Origin: Dallia pectoralis
Taxonomy: Eukaryota; Chordata; Actinopteri; Esociformes; Umbridae
Direction: 5' to 3'
Length of the DNA stretch: 64,000 bases
Assembly: GCA_029465975.1 (NCBI GenBank)
Contig: CM055728.1
Location: 10,704,292 to 10,768,291 of the forward strand
Made by a program: the position numbers and the translations under genes. The notes under the pieces are model-generated. The model did not search any database. It saw nothing but the letters and a program-made list of their open reading frames with translations, and was not told where the DNA came from. Below, one piece after another: positions 37,111 through 49,773 of the stretch; within the stretch, counting starts at the first letter, position 1; each line of letters starts with the position of its first letter.

Positions 37111-39474
37111 AAAAGTAATGTTCTGTCACAGTGGAACCAGTGAATTATTCAGAACCAAATGATCATGATACATGGCATACACATTTTAAATGATCAATCC
37201 CAGTTGCCTCAGAGCCAGCTTTTTTTCTGACACGTCTTCAAACATGAGGAACAAGCATCCCCGCGGGTATAACGTGCACAGAGCAGCACTACGAACGAGG
37301 AAACGTCTCCATCATTCAAATGGCCATGGTGACGTAAGCACGGCTGGCTGAGAGGAACGCTCACTTGTGTCACGTAAGTGGTGAGTTGTGTTCTACACGG
37401 TGGCTTTAGGGGGATGCACTTCCTGTTTGAGTTCCTGTTTTGGTCTTGTTTTGCGAATGCTCACAGCTGGGGTGAATTGGTAGTTAGGTGGCTGTTTAAG
37501 GTTCTAGGGAGTGTCACTTCAGGTGAAGGCATTCAGTTGTACAACTGACAACATTGGTATATTCCATATTCCATTTCACTTGGGTTGTCGGTAATTGTTT
37601 CAACTCATTTCCTATATTTGGTGAGTGGAGGTTAGTTTAGTAGTTGTTCATTATTGCGAAGTCAAGGCACTGTGTTTTTGTGAAATGTATAAGTCGCTTT
37701 GAGTAAGCGCGCTTTTGTTTTTTGTTCCAGTGTATGTACAGTTGCGATCATGTGTCTGTAGGTTTTATTGTTTAAATAAAACTCCATGAACCTGATTATC
37801 CACTCTGCACGTGGCTCTTTGCACTTCACCCCAGTGGGATTCAAGAACCTGAATAAATGTTACGTGTTTGCCGTTATTTCCCCTTTAAGCATGTCAGGTT
37901 CCTGTTTCCTGTCTACTTTGTTTTACTCAATTTCTTACCTCACGCAAAGCTAAGATTTCATGAATGACACTGGAATATTGTAAATGGAACTCATGAATGT
38001 TTTATTTGCCTAGTGAATCGAAAGGTAAAAAGTTATGGATAGAGAATTTCATTAGATTGCAACTACATAATTCCCTTTCGCTGCATTCCCTCCCTCCCAT
38101 GTCCTTAATCTCTCTCAGTCACTCAGTCTCTCGCTTTGTCGCTCTCTCCTACTTCTCTGCCTTTACTTTCCTCCACCCCTTTCTCTCGTTCAGCGTGTCT
38201 CAGAGTGTTGATGGAGCTAACAGTAAAGGCTGAATCATCACTTCCATGGCCTGTTTCACAATGTGTTGTTTTTTTAATTCAAACTCAATTAGTTAGTATC
38301 CCATTAAAATGTTGCCGAGGCCAAACAGTGCAAGGGAGGTGCTGTGCCAACCGTGGGAGGAGCTAGGCCAAGGAGGGGAGGGTCTGGACCATGGAGGGGT
38401 GGGGCTGAGCCAGGGATTTGTGCATGTTGGCTTGTGTGTCTTTGTACGTCACGTGAAGAGAATACTGAATGAGGAACAGTATGTTTGCTCTAGGATATAA
38501 AGCTTTATCCCTGGCCTCTTCTGCTCTATCTCTCGTGTTGAGAGGAACATATTTCTCCTTTTTCTGTAAGTGCAGGCTTGCTGAAGGATATGGTCGGGAG
38601 GAAATAGAAAACAGCCTTTGAGCTTATCGTTATCCTGCTGGCGTAATCCCTGTCTGTCTTGACTATTCCGAACGGAAAACCCGTCCAGGTCCAGTGTGGG
38701 AGGCTCACCGGCACCTCGGGACAACAAAACCATTACAGCCTAGACAGCAGGGACAGCTTAACGCCACCACTGAATACGGCTAATCTGCCGGGGCCACGAG
38801 AAGTTCCCGTATTCCCGTCGCCCACACACAGACACGCACACACCCGCACAGACACAGAACACACCCGGTATCAATCCCAACACACCTCTCCCAAGACACA
38901 CCTGCACTAACACAAAACGCTGAACAGGGCACGCCTGTGTGAATACGCGAGTGTGTGCACAGTGCATCGTGTGTCAACAGATCCGTCATCATGGTGACGT
39001 CTAGGAGAAGTACATACGATAAACCCATCCGTGTGCTTCGGAGACTCTGGAACGGCTTAAAGACATTCAAGATGGTCATGACCTCAGTCCTCCAGGACTC
39101 ATAAGACACAAGGCACCATCCAGGAGGTTTCGTAATTAATCTAGCATAGGACAGCGATGCACGGTTCCCAAACACCATGCAGATGCACCACATGCATGGG
39201 ATGAACCCAGTTTAGGCCTGCCCCCTCTCTCTCTCTCTCTCGCCCCCCCCACCCCTCTCCCGGGACCAAGCCAAAAGATGTTGAAAATCTCATTAAAAAA
39301 ATAATGCTTTCCACCTGCTTGCTCTGTTCTCTGGAACCTGCAGGATGCCTTTCTAATGACCTGGTACAGAGAAGCCTCGCAGGCACTGGTGGATTGCTCA
39401 CCTCCACAGAGGCTAGGAGTAGGGACCCCTGCCCACTGAGGTACACATACACACACCAACAGAAACGTGGTCGT

Positions 39475-39655
39475 GTAGACAACAGCACTTACACACACAC
39501 AGACACACACAGACACACAGACACACACACACAGACACACACACCAACAGAAACGTGGTCGTGTAGACAATAGCTCTTACACACACACACAGACACAGAC
39601 ACACACAGACACACACACCAACAGAAACGTGGTCATGTAGACAATAGCACTTACA
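39475..39655. repeat. Duplicated CA-rich block with a unique insert
   Basis: The phrase CCAACAGAAACGTGGTCGTG followed by TAGACAA(C/T)AGC and a CACA/GACA run appears three times (near 39458, 39543 and 39618). Confidence 0.9.
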
Positions 39656-40178
39656 CATTCTCTCTCTCCTCTCTCTCCTCCCTCCTCTCTCCCTCCCTCC
39701 CTCTCTCCCTCCCTCCCTCTCTCTACTCCACCAAATAAATTCCCTGCTGGTGTCATCATGTCCTCCCAAGCTCATAACCCTCTGGCGTCTGGACCTTAAC
39801 AGGCCAAACAAGCATGTTCCATATGCTTAACTCATCTCCACATCTCAACGAGCCTCTATAGGAACTCTGGAGGCTTCCCCATGGAACCCCCCCACACATA
39901 CATCATGGCTAAAGTTACACGTTCTGTCATTTCTGTCGGCTGGCGATTTCGATCGTCCTCCCGAGGGAGCACTAACACCTGCCCCAGCCGGGTATAAACC
40001 GGGACCCCAGTATGGTTGCTGTGTCATCATCGCTAAACTCCAGCAAACTGCAGTGCTACAGTCCATCATTCTCATTAACGACCACAGAGAGCGGATCTGT
40101 CCGCAAAGCTGAGTTATCTGTGAATAGCTAAAACAGATGGAGCAAGAGTCCAAAACAATGCATCAGGTCACATTAAGT

Positions 40179-42424
40179 GATAGAACCACCAAGGCCTGTA
40201 TTCTCATGGTGAGCTGGTCTCTAATGAGTAATAGAACCACCAAGGCCTGTATTCTCATGGTGAGCTGGTCTCTAATGAGTAATAGAACCACCAAGGCCTG
40301 TATTCTCATGGTGAGGTGGTCTCTAATGAGTAATAGAACCACCAAGGCCTGTATTCTCATGGTGAGCTGGTCTCTAATGAGTAATAGAACCACCAAGGCC
40401 TGTATTCTCATGGTGAGCTGGTCTCTAATGAGTAATAGAACCACCAAGGCCTGTATTCTTGTGGTGAGCTGGTCTCTAATAGAACCACCAAGACCTGCAT
40501 TCTCATAGTGAGGTGGTCTCTAATGAGTAAAAGAAACCACCAAGGCCTGTATTCTCATGGTGAGCTGGTCTCTAATGAGTAATAGAACCACCAAGGTCTG
40601 TATTCTCATGGTGAGCTGGTCTCTAATGAGTAATAGAACCACCAAGGTCTGTATTCTTGTGGTGAGCTGGTCTCTAATGAGTAATAGAACCACCAAGGCC
40701 TGTATTCTTGTGGTGACCTGGTCTCTAATAGAACCACCAAGACCTGCATTCTCATAGTGAGGTGGTCTCTAATGAGTAATAGAACCACCAAGGCCTGTAT
40801 TCTCATGGTGAGCTGGTCTCTAATGAGTAATAGAACCACCAAGGCCTGTATTCTCATGGTGAGCTGGTCTCTAATGAGTAATAGAACCACCAAGGCCTGT
40901 ATTCTCATGGTGAGCTGGTCTCTAATGAGTAATAGAACCACCAAGGCCTGTATTCTCATGGTGAGCTGGTCTCTAATGAGTAATAGAACCACCAAGGCCT
41001 GTATTCTCATGGTGAGCTGCTCTCTAATGAGTAATAGAACCACCAAGGCCTGTATTCTCATGGTGAGCTGGTCTCTAATGAGTAATAGAACCACCAAGGC
41101 CTGTATTCTTGTGGTGAGCTGGTCTCTAATAGAACCACCAAGACCTGCATTCTCATAGTGAGCTGGTCTCTAATGAGTAATAGAACCACCAAGGCCTGTA
41201 TTCTTGTGGTGACCTGGTCTCTAATAGAACCACCAAGACCTGCATTCTCATAGTGAGCTGGTCTCTAATGAGTAATAGAACCACCAAGGCCTGTATTCTC
41301 ATGGTGAGCTGGTCTCTAATGAGTAATAGAACCACCAATGCCTGTATTCTCATGGTGAGCTGGTCTCTAATGAGTAATAGAACCACCAAGGCCTGTATTC
41401 TCATGGTGAGCTGGTCTCTAATGAGTAATAGAACCACCAAGGCCTGTATTCTCATGGTGAGCTGCTCTCTAATGAGTAATAGAACCACCAAGGCCTGTAT
41501 TCTCATGGTGAGCTGGTCTCTAATGAGTAATAGAACCACCAAGGTCTGTATTCTTGTGGTGAGCTGGTCTCTAATGAGTAATAGAACCACCAAGACCTGC
41601 ATTCTCATAGTGAGCTGGTCTCTAATGAGTAATAGAACCACCAAGGCCTGTATTCTCATGGTGAGCTGGTCTCTAATGAGTAATAGAACCACCAAGGCCT
41701 GTATTCTCATGGTGAGCTGGTCTCTAATGAGTAATAGAACCACCAAGGCCTGTATTCTCATGGTGAGCTGGTCTCTAATGAGTAATAGAACCACCAAGGC
41801 CTGTATTCTCATGGTGAGCTGCTCTCTAATGAGTAATAGAACCACCAAGGCCTGTATTCTCATGGTGAGCTGGTTTCTAATGAGTAATAGAACCACCAAG
41901 GTCTGTATTCTTGTGGTGAGGTGGTCTCTAATGAGTAATAGAACCACCAAGGTCTGTATTCTTGTGGTGAGGTGGTCTCTAATGAGTAATAGAACCACCA
42001 AGGTCTGTATTCTTGTGGTGAGGTGGTCTCTAATGAGTAATAGAACCACCAAGGCCTGTATTCATGTGGTGAGGTGGTCTCTAATGAGTAATAGAACCAC
42101 CAAGGTCTGTATTCTTGTGGTGAGGTGGTCTCTAATGAGTAATAGAACCACCAAGGCCTGTATTCTTGTGGTGAGGTGGTCTCTAATGAGTAATAGAACC
42201 ACCAAGGCCTGTATTCATGTGGTGAGGTGGTCTCTAATGAGTAATAGAACCACCAAGGCCTGTATTCATGTGGTGAGGTGGTCTCTAATGAGTAATAGAA
42301 CCACCAAGGTCTGTATTCATGTGGTGAGGTGGTCTCTAATGAGTAATAGAACCACCAAGGTCTGTATTCATGTGGTGAGGTGGTCTCTAATGAGTAATAG
42401 AACCACCAAGGCCTGTATTCATGT
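40179..42424. repeat. 51-bp minisatellite, about 44 copies
   Basis: The unit starts TAATAGAACCACCAAGGCCT, continues GTATTCTCATGGTGAGCTGG and ends TCTCTAATGAG. The period is 17 codons, so open frames of up to 424 codons (SNRTTKACILMVSWSLM repeats) are artefacts. Shortened units lacking the GAGTAA spacer recur near 40474, 40720, 41125 and 41222. The last ten or so units switch to GTGAGGTGG and ATTC(A/T)TGTG variants. Confidence 0.98.
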
Positions 42425-43009
42425 GTTTGTCCTGCATATAGATTTAGTAGAAGAGTTGTTAATAGGAAATCAAAAGCTGTTTGAGATGGAGGTAATAAAA
42501 GAGAACCACACGTTACCTGCTGTATGAAACCATGTTTCATAAAGACTCCTGTTGTTCAAAGAGACCTGTAACTTATACTGATGTGGCAAAACATCATGAA
42601 GAAGAACATTGATCATCTCCTAACAAGGGCACATGTCAAGGACCGGGTGCATTAGATGGTCAGCGAAAAATCTGCTCTCATAGTGAATGTCTTGGAAAGA
42701 GAAATGTAGAGGAAAGACCCGGGTGACTTTAAGAAGAGCCAAAATGTGGTGGCAAGATCACTGGGTCAGAAGATTTCTGTGACGGCAAGGTTTTTAGAGG
42801 TGTAAAAGCAGGTAACTGTCAAACATTATTTATAGGAGGATACATTTTATTGATCTGTCTTCAGTTGACTTGGGCTTAACCATCTGCTCTTTCAGTCACA
42901 AATTCAGTAGACGCCTCTATACATTGTATGTCTGGTCTGTGTGCCAAGAATTGGTTGCAAAAGAGAGAATTCTGGAAAACTGTTTTCAAAACGAATTTCA
43001 AATCTCACC

Positions 43010-43290
43010 GTAACAGCGTAACTATTAATTAGGTGTACGCCAGGTTTATTAGTGTGCTTACAGTACCTATCAGACCCTGGCGCAAAAAGACCAGTCACAG
43101 AGTGGTTTTCAGAATGCAACCTGACAGCGAAGTTAGGAGCTATTATCCTGGAGAAAACGCCGCTCAAATTAATTTGCTTTATTCTGAATGCAAAAGACCC
43201 AAATGGCCCGGTGTCAAAGGCTTGGCCTGAGCGGAGGATTGCCCTGAGCGGGCAACTCAGCGTGGGAATGTCCCGCCGATACGACACAGC
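43010..43290. promoter_or_regulatory. Candidate intronic enhancer / conserved non-coding element
   Basis: Complex, repeat-free, moderately CpG-containing sequence between repeats. It contains TTAATTA (43025-43031) and AAATTAATTT (43166-43175), homeodomain-type cores, and an octamer-like ATGCAAA (43188-43194) preceded by CTTTATT. No sustained, family-like frame was seen. The candidate role is inferred only from composition and from the known regulatory content of cadherin intron 2. Confidence 0.28.
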
Positions 43291-43921
43291 AGGCGGCGTT
43301 AGCAGTTGGGTAGGAGGATGAGTGGGCGGGGGGGGTTGGGGGCGGATTGGGTCAGGGGGACACTGCCTGAACCCCAACATAAACCAGCCTCCCTGTTCAC
43401 CAGCACTCAACACAGCCATAGGGTCGCGGATAGATAAGATAATTAATGAAAAACGTTGTGAGAGACCATGGCTGTGCAGGTCAGTCGGTGAATAGGCGCG
43501 TGCGCATGTAGGCGTGCACGTGCAGCCTGGCACTGACCTTAATTCCGGGGGCAGGGAGGGGCAGGGAGGGGCAGGGTCAGATCCATTTGTTGGGTCTCGT
43601 CAGGTGTCTGGCCCCAGACCCCGGTTTACCCAACAGGCACACTCTGTCAACGTGTGGATTACACAGACTTTGTTATGAAATATGAATAGAGGGGTTTTCG
43701 AGGTCAGAGATGTGAAGTGCACACACACACACACACACACACGAAACAAGCGGCTGCCGGAGCCATCACCAACCCAAACAAAGCTCAAGGTCAACCTCAT
43801 CGGGTCCCCTGGCTGAAACCACACAGCGTGTCTCTCATTACAGCAGTAGGAGGGAGACAGAACATGTAGGATGAAGTGACACCAGGAAGCTCTGTTTGTC
43901 TGGTTCAATCCACTCTCCAGC

Positions 43922-44541
43922 CAAAACACCCCAACACACCCCAATACAACCCAACATAACCCAACATAACCCAACACAACCCACCACACCCCAATACAAC
44001 CCAACATAACCCACCACACCCCAATACAACCCAACATAACCCAACATAACCCAACACAACCCACTACAACCCAACATAACCCAACACAACCCACCACACC
44101 CCAATACAACCCACCACACCCCAATACAACCCAACATAACCCAACACAACCCACCACACCCCAATACAACCCAACACAACCCACCACACCCCAATACAAC
44201 CCACCACACCCCAATACAACCCAACACACCACACTCCACCAAACAACAACCCAACACAACCCACCACACCCCACCACAACCCAACACACCCCACTACAAC
44301 CTGACACAACTCACCCAACACACCCAACACAACCCACCACACCACAACACAACCCACCACCATTCACCACACCACAACAACTCAACCCACCACACCACAA
44401 CCCACACCACACCCCACCACACCCCACCACACCCCACCACATCACAACCCACCACACCAAACCACAACCCACCACACCAAAACCCAACACATCACAACCC
44501 AACACATCACAACCCACCCCACCACAACACACCACAACCCA
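43922..44541. repeat. CA/CCA-rich irregular minisatellite almost free of G
   Basis: Variations on CCCAACATAACCCAACACAA and CCCACCACACCCCAATACAA. Over about 360 bp (43922-44280) the plus strand has no G. Unit length is variable, mostly 10 or 15-20 bp. Frames on the minus strand (WVVLGCGGLCW-type) are repeat artefacts. Confidence 0.9.
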
Positions 44542-45117
44542 CCGACACTGGATGAGCAGCTTGAATAAAAAGCACTCAAAACACAATGAAAGAACCCTTC
44601 TGATTACAATAAACTGCAATTCAATAAGGATGAATAGAAATGCATGTATATTATATATTTGTCTGTATATTCTTTGTAAAACACATTGAAATGCTTTTAT
44701 TTACAAATTGTGCTATATGAAAAAAATGTGCTTGCTTACTTGCTAAATATTAAACCTCCATTAGAGAACAGAACTCAGAACCACAATTGGGAAACAGCTT
44801 TAACTCAACAAGAGGACATCACCTATTCCAAACGGATGTGAACACAATTCCCAGAGACATGGAGATGAGGTGATGGTGTGACATTTCGGGTCTGTGGCAA
44901 CTAGGCGTGTCAAAAAAAGCTGCCCTGATGTTAACCAGGTGGAGCGGTGCTGCAGCCTGTCGTGTCTGAGAGTACAGTAATAAAGGCCAAACACAGCGGG
45001 GCATCTGGACCTCCTTAGTTTCTAACAATTCCCCCGGGGAGGACCTCGTGACCCATCGCCCGCCCTCTGATCTAATTTCCTCCAAGCGCCAACGTTACTT
45101 GGGCTGAGAGGTCTAAC

Positions 45118-45960
45118 AGCTTAAAGAAGCAGTCCACCATTATACATTATACAGTCCACTACCTAGACTGTATAGCTTAAAGAAGCAGTCCACCATTATA
45201 CATTATACAGTCCACTACCTAGACTGTATAGCTTAAAGAAGCAGTCCACCATTATACATTATACAGTCCACTACCTAGACTGTATAGCTTAAAGAAGCAG
45301 TCCACCATTATACATTATACAGTCCACTACCTAGACTGTATAGCTAAAAGAAGCAGTCCACCATTATACATTATACAGTCCACTACCTAGACTGTATAGC
45401 TAAAAGAAGCAGTCCACCATTATACATTATACAGTCCACTACCTAGACTGTATAGCTAAAAGAAGCAGTCCACCATTATACATTATACAGTCCACTACCT
45501 AGACTGTATAGCTTAAAGAAGCAGTCCACCATTATACATTATACAGTCCACTACCTAGACTGTATAGCTTAAAGAAGCAGTCCACCATTATACATTATAC
45601 AGTCCACTACCTAGACTGTATAGCTTAAAGAAGCAGTCCACCATTATACATTATACAGTCCACTACCTAGACTGTATAGCTTAAAGAAGCAGTCCACCAT
45701 TATACATTATACAGTCCACTACCTAGACTGTATAGCTTAAAGAAGCAGTCCACCATTATACATTATACAGTCCACTACCTAGACTGTATAGCTTAAAGAA
45801 GCAGTCCACCATTATACATTATACAGTCCACTACCTAGACTGTATAGCTTAAAGAAGCAGTCCACCATTATACATTATACAGTCCACTACCTAGACTGTA
45901 TAGCTTAAAGAAGCAGTCCACCATTATACATTATACAGTCCACTACCTAGACTGTATAGC
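45118..45960. repeat. 56-bp minisatellite, 15 copies, each with a small hairpin
   Basis: The unit starts AGCTTAAAGAAGCAGTCCAC and ends ACTACCTAGACTGTAT. Copies are almost identical; the only recurrent variant is GCTTAAAG versus GCTAAAAG. Each unit contains TATACAGTC and its complement GACTGTATA separated by nine bases. Confidence 0.98.
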
Positions 45961-46270
45961 TTCTGTCACCCCCTCTCTGTCACCCCCTCTCTGTCACCCC
46001 CTCTCTGTCACCCCCTCTCTGCCACCCCCTCTCTGCCACCCCCTCTCTGCCACCCCCTCTCTGTCATCCCTCTCTGCCACCCCCTCTGCCACCCCCTCTC
46101 TGCCACCCCTCTCTCTGTCATCCCCTCTCTGTCATCCCTCTCTCTGTCTCTCCCTTTCACCCCCTCTCTGTCACCCGCTCTGTCCTTCTCCCTGTCACCC
46201 CCTCTCTGTCGTCCCTCTCTCTGTCCCTCTCTCTGCCACCCCCTCTCTGTCACCCGCTCTGTCTCTCTCC
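45961..46270. repeat. Pyrimidine-rich minisatellite, about 14-bp unit
   Basis: Repeats of CACCCCCTCTCTGT or CACCCCCTCTCTGC with irregular shortened copies, starting directly at the end of the 56-bp array. Confidence 0.9.
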
Positions 46271-46559
46271 CTCCCAACCTCCCCTGAGACCCACTCTCTG
46301 TCCCTCTCAGCGTCTCCAGGCTCAGACACCACCATCTTGGCCCTAGTTCTGTCTCTCACATTACCGCTGCCCTTGCCTAACGTCAGTCTGTGTGAGTGTG
46401 TGTGTGTCTGTGTGTCTGTCTGTGTCATTACTCCTTGCCCTGCTTGACGGTTTTGGGTTAAACAACGTTATTATTGAAGTATTTCCAGAGGAGCTTTCCA
46501 GCCTTTGGTCGCCGACACCCTTACTAATAATAAATCAACCTCTCAAGCCTTGTAAATCA

Positions 46560-46595
<36 letters not shown>

Positions 46596-47595
46596 ACTCT
46601 CCTCTAGCTGTGACCTGAAGGTTATGAAGATGTGACTTCTACAGGACCCTAGAAAATATCAGAAGCCATCAACGTCAGATAAGTAAAACGGTAACGGCCT
46701 CTACACTCGCCCATGATGGATTGCAGGGTTTGTATGGATTAAATGTCTTATACAGTCGAGGAAAATGAGTCTGGGGTTATTCTAACGCCCAATTTCAAAA
46801 AATTTCTGTCAAACATTTAGACAGAATTGACAGATTTTTCTAGCATTCGCCAAACATTACCTATGGGATTTTCTTATACTTTCTCTCGCGGCCATTTGCA
46901 GATGTGAGCGCAGAAAAGTGTAGGAGACGGATTTAGCAAACAGCAGAAACACACGCTTACCCAGCTAACACCAAACGCTTTTGTAAACTTTTATGAGGCT
47001 GCAAATTGATTTAACCAATTAGTGGCATAAATGGGTCATTACCAACAAGTGTACTTGTGAACGTGTAAAAATTGGAGTAGATTTTTTTTTAAATACAAAT
47101 GTGTAGCACAGAGGGTAATAATTACAGTGCTGTTGACAGAATGTGACATAACTGCAAACAAAATCATGCCAATCATATGGACTACACTGGAAATTTATCA
47201 CTGCACAATCAGCAAAAAATATTGTCTCTCACTTCCACCACTTTTCTGTCTAATAAAGCACAAAATACCGGGATAACAACACAAAAAGAGACCATTAAGT
47301 CATGATGCCTCGCCTCCAACTCAGTTAACAAATACATATAGCATTTATTTTGGCTTGTTTAATTGCCTATTGCAGTTCCAACATATTCCCAAGTTTGCAA
47401 TGGAAGATTTTTATAACTGGGTTTATCAAAGGAATAAAGTATAAATAAAGACGTTTTTTACTTCACAACATCTGCATTCAAAAAGACGAATTCCGTTCTG
47501 CCTCAGGAATGACGCAGGATACAACAAAATAGCATAACAGCCAGGAGAGCAATAGTGCCGAGACCACTCAGTTCCCCGTGTCGCTCCCCTTGATA
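46271..47595. other. Unique intronic DNA between the 14-bp and 29-bp arrays
   Basis: Includes the (TG)n tract at 46562 and AT-rich sequence; nothing else recognised. Confidence 0.45.
46562..46593. repeat. (TG)n microsatellite
   Basis: Sixteen TG dinucleotides. Confidence 0.95.
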
Positions 47596-48313
47596 CTGGT
47601 GGAGGATCTGGACACTACCCAGGGCTGGTGGAGGATCTGGACACTACCCAGGGCTGGTGGAGGATCTGGACACTACCCAGGGCTGGTGGAGGATCTGGAC
47701 ACTACCCAGGGCTGGTGGAGGATCTGGACACTACCCAGGGCTGGTGGAGGATCTGGACACTACCCAGGGCTGGTGGAGGATCTGGACACTACCCAGGGCT
47801 GGTGGAGGATCTGGACACTACCCAGGGCTGGTGGAGGATCTGGACACTACCCAGGGCTGGTGGAGGATCTGGACACTACCCAGGGCTGGTGGAGGATCTG
47901 GACACTACCCAGGGCTGGTGGAGGATCTGGACACTACCCAGGGCTGGTGGAGGATCTGGACACTACCCAGGGCTGGTGGAGGATCTGGACACTACCCAGG
48001 GCTGGTGGAGGATCTGGACACTACCCAGGGCTGGTGGAGGATCTGGACACTACCCAGGGCTGGTGGAGGATCTGGACACTACCCAGGGCTGGTGGAGGAT
48101 CTGGACACTACCCAGGGCTGGTGGAGGATCTGGACACTACCCAGGGCTGGTGGAGGATCTGGACACTACCCAGGGCTGGTGGAGGATCTGGACACTACCC
48201 AGGGCTGGTGGAGGATCTGGACACTACCCAGGGCTGGTGGAGGATCTGGACACTACCCAGGGCTGGTGGAGGATCTGGACACTACCCAGGGCTGGTGGAG
48301 GATCTGGACACTA
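47596..48313. repeat. 29-bp minisatellite, about 25 nearly identical copies
   Basis: The unit is CTGGTGGAGGATCTGGACAC followed by TACCCAGGG. I see no substitution among the copies until the last unit, where TACCC becomes TAACC. Since 29 is not a multiple of three, all forward frames cycle through the same 29-residue pattern and stay open; this is not coding. Confidence 0.98.
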
Positions 48314-49027
48314 ACCTACTCTTTACCGACACATGACGCAGTAAACTAGTACAGACCAGAACCTTTCTGCTGGAGCTGGAACTCTGTTTTTCATCCTTAG
48401 TTCTTTCTCCCAAACAACGTATACCAACGATATCAGAACATTTTGGTAGTTCCAGTAACAGTACAATTAGAAGCCCGAAATGTGTCAGGAGCTGATCCAA
48501 AACCTTCTAGAACATTTCTAAAATCTTAAAACGACCTATTCAAATTGTTCTGTAATGTTGGCTGTAGGGTTTTGGTAGGTACAAATAACAGCATTCATAC
48601 AATTTGAAAAAGGTACATAACATAATTGTGTAAACCAGCTGTGTTTCAGGCCTCAGCATTTAATGGCAGGTATGTTGAGCCTGTAGCAGTGATGGCTGAC
48701 TCAGTGATTGTTTATGGCTGCGTTACCACCCCCTGCTGGCCTGATGGCATTACTGCAGCCTGCTGAACAAGAAGAGAAAAGAAAAGCTCTTCCTCTCCTT
48801 TTTAGTTGCCAATACTAGAGTCTAGACCAGAGAGCTCATATCTACCAGACTCGCGCTGTGATCGCCAGCTACAACACGCACACACCAACATTAAACTCAA
48901 CAACACATTCATAACACCACAGAGTTAATCCTGCATTAACCAAGCACCCCAAATGCTCAGATTCCAACCATAATACACACTAAACGGTACAACCACGCTT
49001 TACTTTAACGTAATTGATTCATCACAG

Positions 49028-49085
49028 AATAAAAGATTACGAGTGGCAAAAACTGGGGTGTTTTTGCCACTCGTAATCTTTTATT
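49028..49085. repeat. Perfect 26-bp inverted repeat with 6-base loop
   Basis: The left arm 49028-49053 (AATAAAAGATTACGAGTGGC followed by AAAAAC) is the exact reverse complement of 49060-49085, with TGGGGT between. There are no mismatches in 26 pairs. It lies in putative intron 2, about 1.3 kb from exon 2. Confidence 0.97.
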
Positions 49086-49584
49086 TAATCAGACATGAAA
49101 AATGATATCTATTTTAGTATGCCTAAAGTACAACCAAGTGTGTATCGGAGACAGGACCCAGCTAATTCAGCCGGCCCAGACCGAGAGAGACAGATATATA
49201 TATATATATATACAGTGCAGCTGTCTGAGCTACAGCAGGCCGACCCACAAAAGAGCTATTGTGAAGCCCCAGCAGAACAATGCAGCTTAGCGGCGCTATG
49301 AGGAAAAACCATTGGAATCAATAGAGGATGCTGGTTAGCCTACATTGGCAGGAGTGCTGCACGATCAGACACAGGACGTCGATTGTATTTCCTGCACTAT
49401 CGGCTGTACAAACCAAGTTGGTTCACAGAGTAATTGCAGGAACGGCTAAAAGTCGAGACCAACAAAAGGATCAGAGTGAGGTAGAAGAGTTCTCGCGATG
49501 AGGATGAACGACGACGGTGATGACGGACGTTGATGAGGGAGTTCATCGCCACGATCACAACCTGCGTGAAACATTTACTTTCAA

Positions 49585-49587
<3 letters not shown>

Positions 49588-49623
<36 letters not shown>
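49588..49623. repeat. (TA)n microsatellite
   Basis: About 17 TA dinucleotides; a shorter TA run lies at 49195-49211. Confidence 0.95.
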
Positions 49624-49626
<3 letters not shown>

Positions 49627-49773
49627 ACACGCACGGCAGACAGCTGACGTCCAGGGAACAAGAAATAACATCTCGACACATTCTGGCTTACTAAGTGTGT
49701 GTCGGTCGCATTCAAGCAATTAATGTAGCTAATTTGGTCAATCATGTAATCGCATAAAATCTCACACGTCTCC

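Larger units (their letters stand above)
34949..40178. other. Mostly unique intronic DNA
   Basis: Holds the dispersed repeat at 36740-37110, an LTR-like or 3'-end-like stretch at about 37430-37870 (AATAAA words near 37777 and 37851), CA-rich tracts at 38815-38880 and 39475-39655, and pyrimidine-rich DNA at 39660-39725. No exon recognised. Confidence 0.45.

Noticed and set aside
41253..42527. 424-codon frame of SNRTTKACILMVSWSLM repeats
   Set aside because: Product of the 51-bp minisatellite, equally open on the other strand.
47578..48349. Three overlapping frames of 228-252 codons (VEDLDTTQGW...)
   Set aside because: A 29-bp repeat cycles through all frames; identical content in each shows it is not coding.
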